Below are positions 1 to 8,041 of a stretch of DNA of 64,000 nt, piece by piece. The stretch is from Shewanella amazonensis SB2B (GTDB lineage: Bacteria; Pseudomonadota; Gammaproteobacteria; Enterobacterales; Shewanellaceae): positions 750,001 to 814,000 of the forward strand of contig NC_008700.1 of NCBI RefSeq assembly GCF_000015245.1, read 5' to 3'. Positions within the stretch are counted from its first letter, which is position 1. Each line of letters begins with the position of its first letter. Under the pieces are notes generated by a model. It searched no databases. It saw nothing but the letters and a program-made list of their open reading frames with translations, and had not been told where the DNA came from. The position numbers were made by a program, and so were the translations under genes.

Positions 1-221
1 GCAGCCAATGCGTCTTTCAGCATGTCGTTGGTGATAACGTCGAGCTTTTTCTGATCTTCACCCTGCACGTTTTCGGTGCCTGCAACGCCGAGTACACCGG
101 CGAGGGCACCACGGCGCACGGCCTGGCTGATGTCTTTGGAGCTGTTGGCCAGCACGGTTAACAGGCTGGCAAGCTCCTCGCTGATCGCGCTTTGTTTAAG
201 GGATTGGGACAGGGTCTGCAT
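1..221 (-). CDS. fbp: Fructose-1,6-bisphosphatase class 1, N-terminal part (cut by the window edge)
   Basis: Read on the minus strand from the ATG at 221, the first 73 codons begin MQTLSQSLKQ and continue with ISQAVRRGALAGVLG and NVQGEDQKKLDVITND, which match the N-terminus of class 1 FBPases. The enzyme removes the 1-phosphate of fructose-1,6-bisphosphate in cytosolic gluconeogenesis. Only the N-terminal region is present, so the metal-binding catalytic motifs lie outside the window. It is divergent from the dipeptidyl peptidase gene, with about 200 bp between them. Confidence 0.88.
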   Translation of the reverse strand, partial: MQTLSQSLKQSAISEELASLLTVLANSSKDISQAVRRGALAGVLGVAGTENVQGEDQKKLDVITNDMLKDALA

Positions 222-430
222 CTTGTGTCCTTCTGGTTAGACAAATTTGGGGAGGTCTTTGGAATAATTCTGGCGCTAATGATACCCGAGATTGGTGACA
301 TTTTCAGTGGCCTTTGCGATTGGCTATTACTTTGGCAGCGGCAAAGTTTTCGGGCAGAATGGTTGGCTTATCTAAGCAGTCGATAGCTGTTTTGAAATAC
401 ATTCCTCACGAACCACACATGGAAAAAACA

Positions 431-2665
431 ATGATTAAAAAAATCGTGGCTTCATTAATGTTGACGGGCGTGGCCGTCTCTATTCAGGCGGCCCCGGCCT
501 TTCCGGGCGCAGGAACAGAACCGCTGGCAATTGAGCGCATGTACGCTTCTCCTGCATTGGCGGGCAGCAGCCCCCGTGGGCTGGCGCTCTCTCCCGATGG
601 CAGCAAGGTCACCTTTTTGAAAGGCCGCGCCGACAATCAACACTTTTATGATTTGTGGGAGATGGACGTGGCGAGCGGCAAGGTAAGCCTGCTGCTGGAT
701 GCCGACAAACTGGCGGGCGGCGAGCTTTCCGATGAAGAAAAGGCCCGCCGCGAGCGTCAGCGCATTTATGGCCAGGGCATAATGGAGTACTTCTGGGCCA
801 AAGACGGCGAGGCGTTACTTATCCCGGCCGCTGGCCAGCTGTACTACTTCACTCCCAAGAGCGGTGATGTGCGTCTGCTCGCCACTGGTGATGGCTTTGC
901 CACCGACGCCAAGCTGTCGCCCAAGGGAAACTATGTCTCCTTTATTAAGGAGCAAAACCTCTATGTGTATGAGTTGGAAAACAATTCTCTGACGCAGCTG
1001 ACCAAAGACGGTGGCGGCGCAATTAAAAACGGCATGGCCGAGTTTGTGGCCCAGGAAGAAATGGATCGCATGACCGGTTACTGGTGGTCGCCAGACGAAG
1101 CGCGCATCGCCTTTACCCGTATCGATGAGTCGCCGGTGGAGCTGGTGACCCGTAATGAAATCTATGCCGACGGCATTAAGCTTACTGAGCAGCGTTATCC
1201 CTATGCGGGCAAGGCCAACGTGGAAATCGCGCTCGGTATTGTCAGCCTTGATGGCATTAAGACCGACTGGGTGGAGCTGGGCAAAGAGAAAGATATCTAC
1301 CTGCCGCGGGTAAAATGGTTGCCAAACAGCAAAGAACTCAGCTTCCAATGGCAAAGCCGTGACCAGCAGACCCTTGAGCTGCGTAAGGTTTCTGTGGACA
1401 AGCCTGGCAAGAGTCAACTGCTGGTAAAAGAAACCAGCAAGGCCTGGGTGAATCTGAATAACGACCTTCATTTTTTCAAGGACAGCGGCGATTTCCTGTG
1501 GACCTCAGAGCGCGATGGTTACAGCCATATTTACCTGTTCGAGGCCAAAGGCAAGGTGAAGCGTCAGTTGACCAAAGGCGACTGGACCGTGGATGAAATC
1601 GCCTATGTGGATGAAAAGGCGGGCCTTGTGTATTTCAGCGGCCGCAAGGACAAGGTAACCGAGCGTCATCTGTACCGGGTGAGCCTTAAGGGGGGCGAGA
1701 TTGAACGGCTCTCAACCGCGGCCGGTATGCACGGCACAGTGTTTGCTGAAAACAACCCTGTGTATCTGGATTACTTCAACAGCCTGTCACAGCCTCCTCA
1801 GGTGAGCTTGCACGATGCTGCCGGTAAGCATCTGGCCTGGGTGGAAGAAAACGCCGTCAAAGCTGGCCACCCACTGCATCCCTTTGCTGGTCTGTGGCAA
1901 CTGCCGGAGTTTGGCACTCTGAAGGCCGATGACGGTCAGACGCTGCACTACCGTTTGTTCAAGCCCATCAATTTCGACGCCAGCAAGAAGTATCCCGTGG
2001 TGGTGCGGGTGTATGGTGGTCCCCATGCGCAGCTGGTAACCAACAGCTGGAGCGAACAGGATTATTTTACCCAGTATCTGCTGCAAAACGATTATCTGGT
2101 ATTCCAGTTGGATAACCGTGGTTCAGCCCACCGCGGTACCCAATTTGAGTACGTGATTTATCAAAACCTGGGTGATGCCGAGGTGCGTGACCAGATGGCA
2201 GGGGTGGATTATCTTCGTACGCTGCCTTTTGTTGCAGGAGATAAAGTGGCGATTTACGGCCACAGCTATGGCGGCTACATGGCACTGATGAGTCTCTTCA
2301 AGGCGCCAAACCACTTTAAAGCGGCCATTTCCGGCGCGCCTGTGACAGATTGGCGGCTGTACGATACCCATTACACCGAGCGCTATATGGGTCATCCGGA
2401 ACGCAACGGCGAAGGTTATAACAAGGCGAGCGTGTTCCCCCACGTGGGCGGCTATCAGGGTGGGCTGTTGATGTATCACGGTATGGCCGATGATAACGTG
2501 TTGTTTGAAAACTCGACCCGGGTTTACAAGGCGCTGCAGGATGAAGGCAAGCTGTTCCGTATGGTGGATTACCCAGGCTCCAAGCATTCGATGCGTGGCG
2601 AGAAGGTGCGTACTCATTTGTACCGCACTCTAGCCGATTTCCTCGATACTGAGATCAAGCATTAA
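431..2665 (+). CDS. Secreted dipeptidyl peptidase IV (S9B family prolyl peptidase)
   Basis: The 744-residue protein has an N-terminal signal peptide (MIKKIVASLML, then SIQAA), an eight-bladed DPP-IV propeller region and a C-terminal alpha/beta hydrolase domain. The catalytic triad is visible: Ser612 in GHSYGGYMAL, Asp687 in MADDNVLFEN and His719 in PGSKHSM (numbered from 431). Family knowledge: these enzymes release X-Pro dipeptides from the N-terminus of periplasmic or secreted peptides. The start at 431 is preferred because GGA sits 7 nt upstream and the signal peptide begins there; an in-frame ATG at 419 is the alternative. Longer in-frame extensions would destroy the signal peptide. A strong hairpin terminator follows at 2692. 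Confidence 0.9.
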   Translation: MIKKIVASLMLTGVAVSIQAAPAFPGAGTEPLAIERMYASPALAGSSPRGLALSPDGSKVTFLKGRADNQHFYDLWEMDVASGKVSLLLDADKLAGGELSDEEKARRERQRIYGQGIMEYFWAKDGEALLIPAAGQLYYFTPKSGDVRLLATGDGFATDAKLSPKGNYVSFIKEQNLYVYELENNSLTQLTKDGGGAIKNGMAEFVAQEEMDRMTGYWWSPDEARIAFTRIDESPVELVTRNEIYADGIKLTEQRYPYAGKANVEIALGIVSLDGIKTDWVELGKEKDIYLPRVKWLPNSKELSFQWQSRDQQTLELRKVSVDKPGKSQLLVKETSKAWVNLNNDLHFFKDSGDFLWTSERDGYSHIYLFEAKGKVKRQLTKGDWTVDEIAYVDEKAGLVYFSGRKDKVTERHLYRVSLKGGEIERLSTAAGMHGTVFAENNPVYLDYFNSLSQPPQVSLHDAAGKHLAWVEENAVKAGHPLHPFAGLWQLPEFGTLKADDGQTLHYRLFKPINFDASKKYPVVVRVYGGPHAQLVTNSWSEQDYFTQYLLQNDYLVFQLDNRGSAHRGTQFEYVIYQNLGDAEVRDQMAGVDYLRTLPFVAGDKVAIYGHSYGGYMALMSLFKAPNHFKAAISGAPVTDWRLYDTHYTERYMGHPERNGEGYNKASVFPHVGGYQGGLLMYHGMADDNVLFENSTRVYKALQDEGKLFRMVDYPGSKHSMRGEKVRTHLYRTLADFLDTEIKH

Positions 2666-2691
2666 ACCCGGTTTGACTGGGATATAAAAAG

Positions 2692-2714
2692 GCCTGTCGA
2701 TGACAGGCTTTTTT
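2692..2714 (+). terminator. Rho-independent terminator of the DPP-IV gene
   Basis: A 7-bp perfect stem GCCTGTC/GACAGGC (2692-2698 and 2702-2708) closes a 3-nt loop and runs into six T residues, 27 nt after the stop codon. Confidence 0.85.
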
Positions 2715-2774
2715 CTTAAGTACTTATGGATTTCAAAGATTACGCTATTGGCTTATCAATAAAATGCAGCCAAT

Positions 2775-2800
2775 AAAAAAGCCAATCCGAAGATTGGCTT
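2775..2800 (-). terminator. Rho-independent terminator of arcA with a UUCG loop
   Basis: Read on the minus strand, the stem GCCAATC/GATTGGC closes a TTCG tetraloop and is followed by six T residues (complement of 2775-2780). It lies 20 bp past the arcA stop codon. The C(UUCG)G loop is exceptionally stable. Confidence 0.88.
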
Positions 2801-2819
2801 ATTAAAGAGGGGTTAACCC

Positions 2820-3536
2820 TTATTCGTCCAGGTTACCACAGAAGCGATAGCCTTCACCGTGGATGGTGGCGATGATTTCCGGTGTATCTGGCTGGCTTTC
2901 GAAGTGCTTGCGGATACGACGGATAGTCACGTCTACGGTACGGTCGTGTGGCTTGAGTTCACGGCCTGTCATCTTCATCAGAAGATCGGCGCGGCTCAGG
3001 ATCTTGCCTGGGTTTTCAACGAAGTGCAGCATGGCACGGAATTCGCTGCGTGGCAGTTTGTAAGACTCACCGGTTGGGCTGACCAGAGAACGGCTGTTGA
3101 TTTCCAGGCTCCAGTCATTGAAACGATAAACCTCGACCGCGGCTCTCTCTTCGACTTCGGCGCCAGCGCTATTGACGCGAGTCAGAAGATTACGGGCACG
3201 AATGGTCAGCTCACGTGGGTTGAACGGCTTGGTAATATAATCGTCCGCGCCAATTTCAAGACCCAGGATCTTGTCCACTTCGTTGTCACGGCCAGTCAGG
3301 AAAATCAGGCCAATGTTGTTGATTTCACGCAGTTCGCGTGCCAACAACAGACCGTTTTTACCCGGCAGGTTGATATCCATCACCACCAGGTTTATTTTAT
3401 TTTCCTGCAAGGCTTTATGCATTTCTGCGCCATCGTTGGCCTCAGTCACCACATATCCCTCGGCCTCAAAAATACTTCTTAATGTATTACGGGTAACGGC
3501 TTCGTCTTCTACGATCAGAATGTGCGGATTTTGCAT
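2820..3536 (-). CDS. arcA: Two-component response regulator ArcA
   Basis: The 238-residue product has a receiver domain (MQNPHILIVEDEAVTR, phospho-acceptor Asp in VVMDINLPG, conserved Lys in DYITKPFN) and an OmpR-type winged helix (RTVDVTIRRIRKHFE, IHGEGYRFCG). Length and sequence agree with enterobacterial ArcA. In the family it is phosphorylated under low oxygen and represses or activates respiratory genes; Shewanella uses a split ArcS/HptA sensor, which is not in this window. The ATG at 3536 gives the family length; an in-frame extension to 3692 is not supported. It is monocistronic. Confidence 0.95.
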   Translation of the reverse strand: MQNPHILIVEDEAVTRNTLRSIFEAEGYVVTEANDGAEMHKALQENKINLVVMDINLPGKNGLLLARELREINNIGLIFLTGRDNEVDKILGLEIGADDYITKPFNPRELTIRARNLLTRVNSAGAEVEERAAVEVYRFNDWSLEINSRSLVSPTGESYKLPRSEFRAMLHFVENPGKILSRADLLMKMTGRELKPHDRTVDVTIRRIRKHFESQPDTPEIIATIHGEGYRFCGNLDE

Positions 3537-3923
3537 AATCAAGTACCTAAATTTAAAACAAATCTGTGCTAATCGGGTGTGTCGGCCAACTGTCAGCCAG
3601 GCCCTGCTTTTTATTCCGGCAAGACCCAAATAACCTGAGGAGGTAAAGAGACAACGCCTTGGGGCACACTCTACGACTAGTTCAATAATCATCCCTCAAA
3701 GGGGAAGCGTGAACTGTACTCACTTCGATAAAAAACTACTTGCTGAAGTTCCCAAGTCGTTATTTTTTTTCAAAGTATAAATGTTAAATTGAATATGGAT
3801 CACATTTTGTACAGTTGTTTAGCCAAGTTACTGACATCAGCGGAAAATTTGTAACAGCCTGTATCAAATGAACGGCTGAATGATTTGGATGGCTAACGCT
3901 GTCAATTGTACTCGTTTTAGGCA

Positions 3924-3950
3924 TTTGTTAACAATTGAAATGTTAACAAA
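3924..3950. repeat. 27-bp inverted repeat, possible operator
   Basis: TTTGTTAACA (3924-3933) is repeated exactly in inverted form as TGTTAACAAA (3941-3950) across a 7-nt spacer. Each arm contains the self-complementary octamer TGTTAACA. No T tract follows, so a transcription-factor site is more likely than a terminator. The binding protein is unknown. Confidence 0.55.
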
Positions 3951-4027
3951 TCCTTTGTAGTCGCCGATTAATTATCATTAATATTGCTTATGTTATTGAA
4001 AAATATATGAACTGGTGATTATCGGAA

Positions 4028-4043
4028 TGAGATCCAGCTCACA
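4028..4043. promoter_or_regulatory. Candidate CRP binding site
   Basis: TGAGA-TCCAGC-TCACA matches the TGTGA-N6-TCACA consensus in nine of ten positions and lies about 50 bp before the DUF3293 start codon. It could serve that gene or act from a distance on arcA. Confidence 0.4.
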
Positions 4044-4092
4044 AGGCTAGGCAGCGTAACAGAGTCTGCTAAACTAGCTCAGGTTCTTTTGC

Positions 4093-4584
4093 ATGATTAT
4101 CACTGACATGGAAAATCATTCACAGCAGCTTTGGAACATCTATCAGTCGGCAAGTTTCTTGTTGACTCAACACCTTTCTCCCCACGCACACTTTGCCATT
4201 ATCACTGCCTATAACCCTATGGGTGAGCTTCTGGATGCCTGCCAAAACCGTTTGCTTGACCGGCAACTGTTAAGGGACATAGAAGCCTTGGGCGTGCCTT
4301 ATCGTGCCTTGATAGGCACCAATGAGCAGCTTTCCCACATGGAAAAAAGTTGGGCCGTGTTTATGGAACCTGACGACAGCGTTCGTTTGGCTCATAAATA
4401 CCGGCAAAATGCGCTCTATTATGTGATGCGGGACGAGCTGATGTTGCTTCCCTGCCGGATGGACAGCGAACCCAAGACGTTGGGATCCTTCCGCTCCCGG
4501 GTTCGGCTGGTCCATGAATTGCCGGAGTTGGTGCCAACCGACAGGGCTGAGGGTATGCCATCATTGGGATCCCAGTTTCTGTGA
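4093..4584 (+). CDS. DUF3293 domain-containing protein
   Basis: A soluble 163-residue protein with the DUF3293 hallmark HFAIITAYNPMGELLDACQN near residues 35-55, followed by a C-terminal half containing YYVMRDELMLLPC. No signal peptide or membrane segment is seen. The function of the family is unknown. An AGG lies 9 nt before the ATG at 4093; a second in-frame ATG at 4108 would shorten it by five residues. It stands alone between the arcA control region and the lysC leader. Confidence 0.72.
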   Translation: MIITDMENHSQQLWNIYQSASFLLTQHLSPHAHFAIITAYNPMGELLDACQNRLLDRQLLRDIEALGVPYRALIGTNEQLSHMEKSWAVFMEPDDSVRLAHKYRQNALYYVMRDELMLLPCRMDSEPKTLGSFRSRVRLVHELPELVPTDRAEGMPSLGSQFL

Positions 4585-4670
4585 ACACAGCATTTTTTCA
4601 ACTTGCATAATTTCGCATTGACTTGAATACCGCTTTATTGCTACTTTTTTCGTCCCTTCCCCGTGGAAGG

Positions 4671-4840
4671 CACAGAAGAGGAGCGCCAACTAGGTAGCAG
4701 GCTTGAGGAGCAATCACTCCAAAGACGACCTGTGAGGGAGATTGGCGCCGAGGCAAAACCACGTGCTTGAGTGCGTTTTGTCGGTCGTTCAGGCTGAATC
4801 CTGACGATTGTCACCTGTTATTTGGTGGAGAGCTTCTGGT
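4671..4840 (+). promoter_or_regulatory. Lysine riboswitch (L-box) aptamer
   Basis: The leader of lysC contains the conserved blocks of the lysine aptamer: AGAAGAGGAGCGCC at the 5' side, GGCGCCGAGGC in the middle, GGCTGAATCCTG and TTGTCACC further on, and GGTGGAGAGCTTCTGG at the 3' side. The closing helix P1 is explicit: CAGAAG (4673-4678) is complementary to CTTCTG (4833-4838). The order and wording of the blocks are very close to the Escherichia coli lysC leader. Family knowledge: lysine binding stabilises P1 and lowers downstream expression. No T-tract terminator follows the aptamer, so control at translation or RNA decay is more likely than termination. Confidence 0.88.
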
Positions 4841-4865
4841 GACGATCGCTTTTCCCTCCTTTTGG

Positions 4866-4912
4866 GGTGCCGTATCTTTGCACCAGGCTCTTCGAACGAA
4901 GTCAGTTCGGAG
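4866..4912 (+). promoter_or_regulatory. Expression platform between the lysine aptamer and the leader ORF
   Basis: GGTGC (4866-4870) can pair with GCACC (4880-4884), and CGAAC near 4893 can pair with GTTCG, directly next to the GGAG that precedes the 20-codon leader ORF. A CCCTCC near 4855 is complementary to the purine-rich start signals downstream. These are the parts expected of a translational switch. Pairings were found by eye and not folded. Confidence 0.4.
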
Positions 4913-4919
4913 ATTACTC

Positions 4920-4982
4920 ATGAAAACCCGTTTTAGCTTGAATGTCGCTGTCTTCCACTCGCCGTCGATGGAGGTGTGCTGA
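4920..4982 (+). CDS. 20-residue leader ORF between the lysine riboswitch and lysC
   Basis: ATG at 4920 opens a frame of 20 codons (MKTRFSLN...MEVC) whose TGA at 4980-4982 overlaps the lysC ATG at 4982 by one base. GGAG lies 7-8 nt upstream, a good ribosome site. The lysC ribosome site (GGAGGTG, 4970-4976) lies inside this ORF. The arrangement suggests translational coupling: the riboswitch may gate this ORF, and its translation may open the lysC start. The peptide has no lysine run (one Lys), so classical attenuation is not indicated. Coding status is inferred from position only. Confidence 0.45.
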   Translation: MKTRFSLNVAVFHSPSMEVC

Positions 4983-6340
4983 TGTCTCTTGTTGTAGCCA
5001 AATTCGGTGGCACCTCGGTCGCCGATTTCAATGCCATGTCACGCTGCGCCGCCATAGTGCTGGCCAATTCTGCTACCCGTTTGGTGGTGGTCAGTGCATC
5101 CAGTGGTGTGACCAACTTGCTGGTAGAGCTGACCCAGGCCACAGTGACCGATGAGCGTCGCCTGCAACTGCTCAAGCAGATTGCACAAATTCAATATGCC
5201 ATCCTCGATAAGCTGGAGCGCCCACAGGATGTGGCGGCCGCGCTGGATGCTCTGTTATCGCGGATTTCTGTGCTCAGTGAGTCGCTCATCCTCAATCGCA
5301 GCAAGGCCATCATGGACGAGCTCTTGTCCATGGGAGAGCAATGTTCCGCGCTGTTGTTTTCGGCTGTACTGAGGCAGCAAGGGGCAAAGAGCAGCAGCTT
5401 CGATGTGCGTCAGGTCATGCGAACCGACAGCCACTTCGGCCGCGCCGAGCCGCAGATTGAAGATATCGCGGCGCTGGCCCGGGATTTCCTGCAGCCGTTG
5501 CTCGAACGGGACATAGTGGTGACCCAGGGCTTTATCGGTGCCGATGCAGAAGGTCGCACCACCACCCTGGGTCGCGGTGGCAGCGATTATTCTGCCGCCT
5601 TGTTGGCAGAAGCCCTGCGTGCCGATGCGGTAGAGATTTGGACCGATGTGGCCGGTATTTACACCACTGATCCACGTCTGGCGCCCAACGCCAGACCCAT
5701 TGCCGAAATCAGTTTTAACGAAGCGGCCGAAATGGCGACTTTCGGTGCAAAGGTATTGCACCCAGCCACAATTTTGCCTGCGGTTCGCCAGCAAATTCAG
5801 GTGTTTGTCGGCTCAAGCCGCGAACCAGAAAAGGGTGGCACCTGGATCCGCCATCAGGTGGACAATCCCCCTATTTACCGCGCCGTGGCCGTGCGCCGCG
5901 ATCAGACGCTGCTGAACCTGCACAGCCTGCAGATGCTCCATGCCCGTGGCTTTTTGGCAGAAACCTTTGCCACTCTGGCGCGTCATAAAATCTCGGTGGA
6001 CCTTATTACCACTTCAGAAGTGAACGTGTCACTGACGTTGGATAAAACCGGCTCCGATTCCACCGGCAGCGGTTTGCTCAGTGAAGCCTTGCTGCAGGAG
6101 CTGTCCCAGCATTGCCGGGTTAGGGTAGAGGACAATCTGGCACTGGTGGCCATAATTGGTAACCGTATCGCCAGCACCCCGGGGATTTGCCGCCAGGTGT
6201 TTACCGTGCTCGAAAACCACAATGTGCGTATGATTTGTCAGGGCGCGAGCCCCCATAACCTGTGCGTGCTGGTAGCTGAGAGTGAAGCGGCGCAAGTCGT
6301 GAAGGCACTGCACGAGAACCTGTTTGAAGGTCAGGCATAA
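4982..6340 (+). CDS. lysC: Lysine-sensitive aspartokinase III
   Basis: A 452-residue monofunctional aspartokinase: kinase domain with KFGGTSVADF at residues 7-16, GFIGADAEGRTTTLGRGGSD and EIWTDVAGIYTTDPR, then two C-terminal ACT domains (start near LLNLHSLQMLHARGF; second near ALVAIIGNRIAST). It phosphorylates aspartate, the first step toward lysine, methionine, threonine and diaminopimelate. GGAGGTG with a 5-nt spacer selects the ATG at 4982 over the GTG at 4976. A lysine riboswitch upstream supports the lysine-regulated isoenzyme. Its stop overlaps the next start (TAATG), which indicates an operon. Confidence 0.93.
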   Translation: MSLVVAKFGGTSVADFNAMSRCAAIVLANSATRLVVVSASSGVTNLLVELTQATVTDERRLQLLKQIAQIQYAILDKLERPQDVAAALDALLSRISVLSESLILNRSKAIMDELLSMGEQCSALLFSAVLRQQGAKSSSFDVRQVMRTDSHFGRAEPQIEDIAALARDFLQPLLERDIVVTQGFIGADAEGRTTTLGRGGSDYSAALLAEALRADAVEIWTDVAGIYTTDPRLAPNARPIAEISFNEAAEMATFGAKVLHPATILPAVRQQIQVFVGSSREPEKGGTWIRHQVDNPPIYRAVAVRRDQTLLNLHSLQMLHARGFLAETFATLARHKISVDLITTSEVNVSLTLDKTGSDSTGSGLLSEALLQELSQHCRVRVEDNLALVAIIGNRIASTPGICRQVFTVLENHNVRMICQGASPHNLCVLVAESEAAQVVKALHENLFEGQA

Positions 6341-7443
6341 TGCGGGTCGATAAACACGAAGTTCGGGTCGGCGAGCTGGCTGCAGGACAGCCGCTGTCTT
6401 TGCCTGTGTATCGCTTTAAAGGCAAGGGAGCTGGCCCCAGTGTCTATATTCAGGCCAACGTCCATGGCGCTGAGGTGCAGGGCAATGCGGTTATCTACCA
6501 GCTGATGAAACTCCTCGAGCACTACGAGCTTCTGGGGGATATCAGTCTGGTGCCACTGGCAAACCCCTTGGGTATTAACCAAAAGAGCGGTGAGTTTACC
6601 CTTGGGCGTTTCGACCCCATTACCGGGGTCAATTGGAATCGCGAGTATCTGGACCATGGGTTCAATATTGAAGTCTGGTATCAGGAGCATTCCCATCTGG
6701 ATGACGATACGCTCATCACCGCATTTCGCGCCACCCTTGTGGAAGAATGTGCCCGCAGACTGAATAACCCCTGGGGTGTGACCACAGGGCACAGGCTGGC
6801 AGTAACCTTGCAGTCCATGGCACACAGGGCCGACATAGTGCTCGATCTGCATACCGGCCCCAAGTCATGCAAGCATCTGTATTGCCCCGAATACGAGCGC
6901 AGCGCTGCCCAGTATTTCTCAATACCTTATACCTTGCTCATTCCCAACAGCTTTGGCGGCGCCATGGACGAAGCGGCCTTTGTGCCCTGGTGGACATTGG
7001 CCGAGGTGGCATCCAGCCATGGTCGCGAACTTGGGGTGAGAGTCTCGGCACTAACGCTGGAGCTTGGCAGTCAGGAGCGCATTGATTTGGATGATGCGCT
7101 GGAAGATGCAGAAGGTATCCTGGCCTATTTGAGTCATCGTGGTGTGATTGCCGAAACCGTGTTGCCCAAACCCATGAAACGATACGGCTGTTTCCTGAAA
7201 AACTATCGCAAGTTTCATGCCCCAAAAGCGGGGATGGTGGAATACCTTGGGAAGGTGGGTGTGCCGATGAAGGCAACCGATCCCCTGGTGAATCTGTTAA
7301 GACTGGATCTCTACGGCACAGGTGAAGAGCTGACCGTATTGCGTCTGCCTGAAGATGGCGTGCCCATACTGCATTTTGCCTCGGCTTCAGTACATCAGGG
7401 CACCGAGCTTTATAAGGTTATGACCAAGGTCTTCGAGCTCTGA
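6340..7443 (+). CDS. Succinylglutamate desuccinylase / aspartoacylase-family zinc hydrolase (M14-like)
   Basis: A 367-residue cytosolic protein of the AstE/AspA fold. The zinc-binding motif HGAEVQGN occurs near residues 43-50 (His and Glu ligands) and a further DLHTGPKSCKHLYCPEY carries a likely third ligand His. Family members remove acyl groups from N-acyl amino acids or act as carboxypeptidases. The start codon overlaps the lysC stop, so it is co-transcribed and probably coupled with lysC under the lysine riboswitch. The location suggests a substrate in the lysine/diaminopimelate branch (an N-acyl intermediate, for example), but the sequence does not identify it. The usual succinyl-DAP enzyme DapE belongs to a different family. 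Confidence 0.72.
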   Translation: MRVDKHEVRVGELAAGQPLSLPVYRFKGKGAGPSVYIQANVHGAEVQGNAVIYQLMKLLEHYELLGDISLVPLANPLGINQKSGEFTLGRFDPITGVNWNREYLDHGFNIEVWYQEHSHLDDDTLITAFRATLVEECARRLNNPWGVTTGHRLAVTLQSMAHRADIVLDLHTGPKSCKHLYCPEYERSAAQYFSIPYTLLIPNSFGGAMDEAAFVPWWTLAEVASSHGRELGVRVSALTLELGSQERIDLDDALEDAEGILAYLSHRGVIAETVLPKPMKRYGCFLKNYRKFHAPKAGMVEYLGKVGVPMKATDPLVNLLRLDLYGTGEELTVLRLPEDGVPILHFASASVHQGTELYKVMTKVFEL

Positions 7444-7450
7444 CTCAGCC

Positions 7451-7486
7451 AATAAAAAACACCGGACTCAAGTCCGGTGTTTTTTT
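7451..7486. terminator. Bidirectional terminator between the deacylase gene and asnC
   Basis: ACACCGGACT (7459-7468) and AGTCCGGTGT (7471-7480) form a perfect 10-bp inverted repeat, flanked by an A run on the left and a T run on the right, so it can end both converging transcripts. Confidence 0.9.
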
Positions 7487-7501
7487 ATCTCGTTATCCCA
7501 A

Positions 7502-7963
7502 TCAGGGTTTTACCGCCCTTACTATGGGGTTTTGCAGGCTGATCAGGGTCTCGGTTGACTGAATTTCGGCGATGGACTGGATGCGATTAATCAGCACATG
7601 CTGCAGACTGTCGATGGACTGGCACATGACTTTCACGAAGATGCTGTAATTGCCGGTGGTGTAGTAGGCTTCCACCACTTCTTCCAGAGCATTGAGTTTT
7701 GAGATGGCGGCCGGGTAGTCACCGGCGCTTTTAAGGTTAATGCCGATAAAGCAACAAACATCGTAACCCAGCGCTTTAGGGTTAACAGTGATTTGGGCGC
7801 CGGTGATGATGCCTGCCTGCTTCATCTTTTCGACCCGAACGTGAATGGTGCCGGCGCTGACCCCAAAACGTTTTGCCAATTCAGCAAAGGGGGTGCGGGC
7901 ATCGGCCATCAGGGCCTCGAGGATCTGGTTGTCCAACTGATCGCGCTGAAATGATGTATCCAC
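7502..7963 (-). CDS. asnC: Lrp/AsnC-family regulator AsnC
   Basis: A 153-residue protein with an N-terminal helix-turn-helix (ILEALMADARTPFAELAKRF, then GVSAGTIHVRVEKMKQ) and a C-terminal RAM/ligand domain (EAYYTTGNYSIFVKVMC). The sequence is close to E. coli AsnC throughout, including the end IVRAVKP. In E. coli it responds to asparagine and activates asnA. asnA is not in this window, so the target is not shown here. It lies downstream of rluA on the same strand, with 78 bp between. Confidence 0.88.
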   Translation of the reverse strand: MDTSFQRDQLDNQILEALMADARTPFAELAKRFGVSAGTIHVRVEKMKQAGIITGAQITVNPKALGYDVCCFIGINLKSAGDYPAAISKLNALEEVVEAYYTTGNYSIFVKVMCQSIDSLQHVLINRIQSIAEIQSTETLISLQNPIVRAVKP

Positions 7964-8041
7964 TGCTAACTGCTCTAACTACCGAATGATTGAACAATAA
8001 TTTACGGGCTTCAGTATTATTTTTCCAGTGAAAAGGTGACT

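Larger units (their letters stand above)
3537..4092. promoter_or_regulatory. Long divergent intergenic region between arcA and the DUF3293 gene
   Basis: The region holds 556 bp without a convincing gene and is AT-rich between about 3760 and 4020. Three sites stand out: a 27-bp perfect inverted repeat at 3924-3950, a CRP-like site at 4028-4043 (TGAGA-N6-TCACA) and a weaker CRP-like site at 3789-3804 (TTGAA-N6-TCACA followed by TTT). Promoters for both flanking genes are expected here; their exact positions are not assigned. Confidence 0.5.

Noticed and set aside
815..1471. Minus-strand frame inside the DPP-IV gene
   Set aside because: The sense frame has the full catalytic triad and propeller motifs; the antisense has none.
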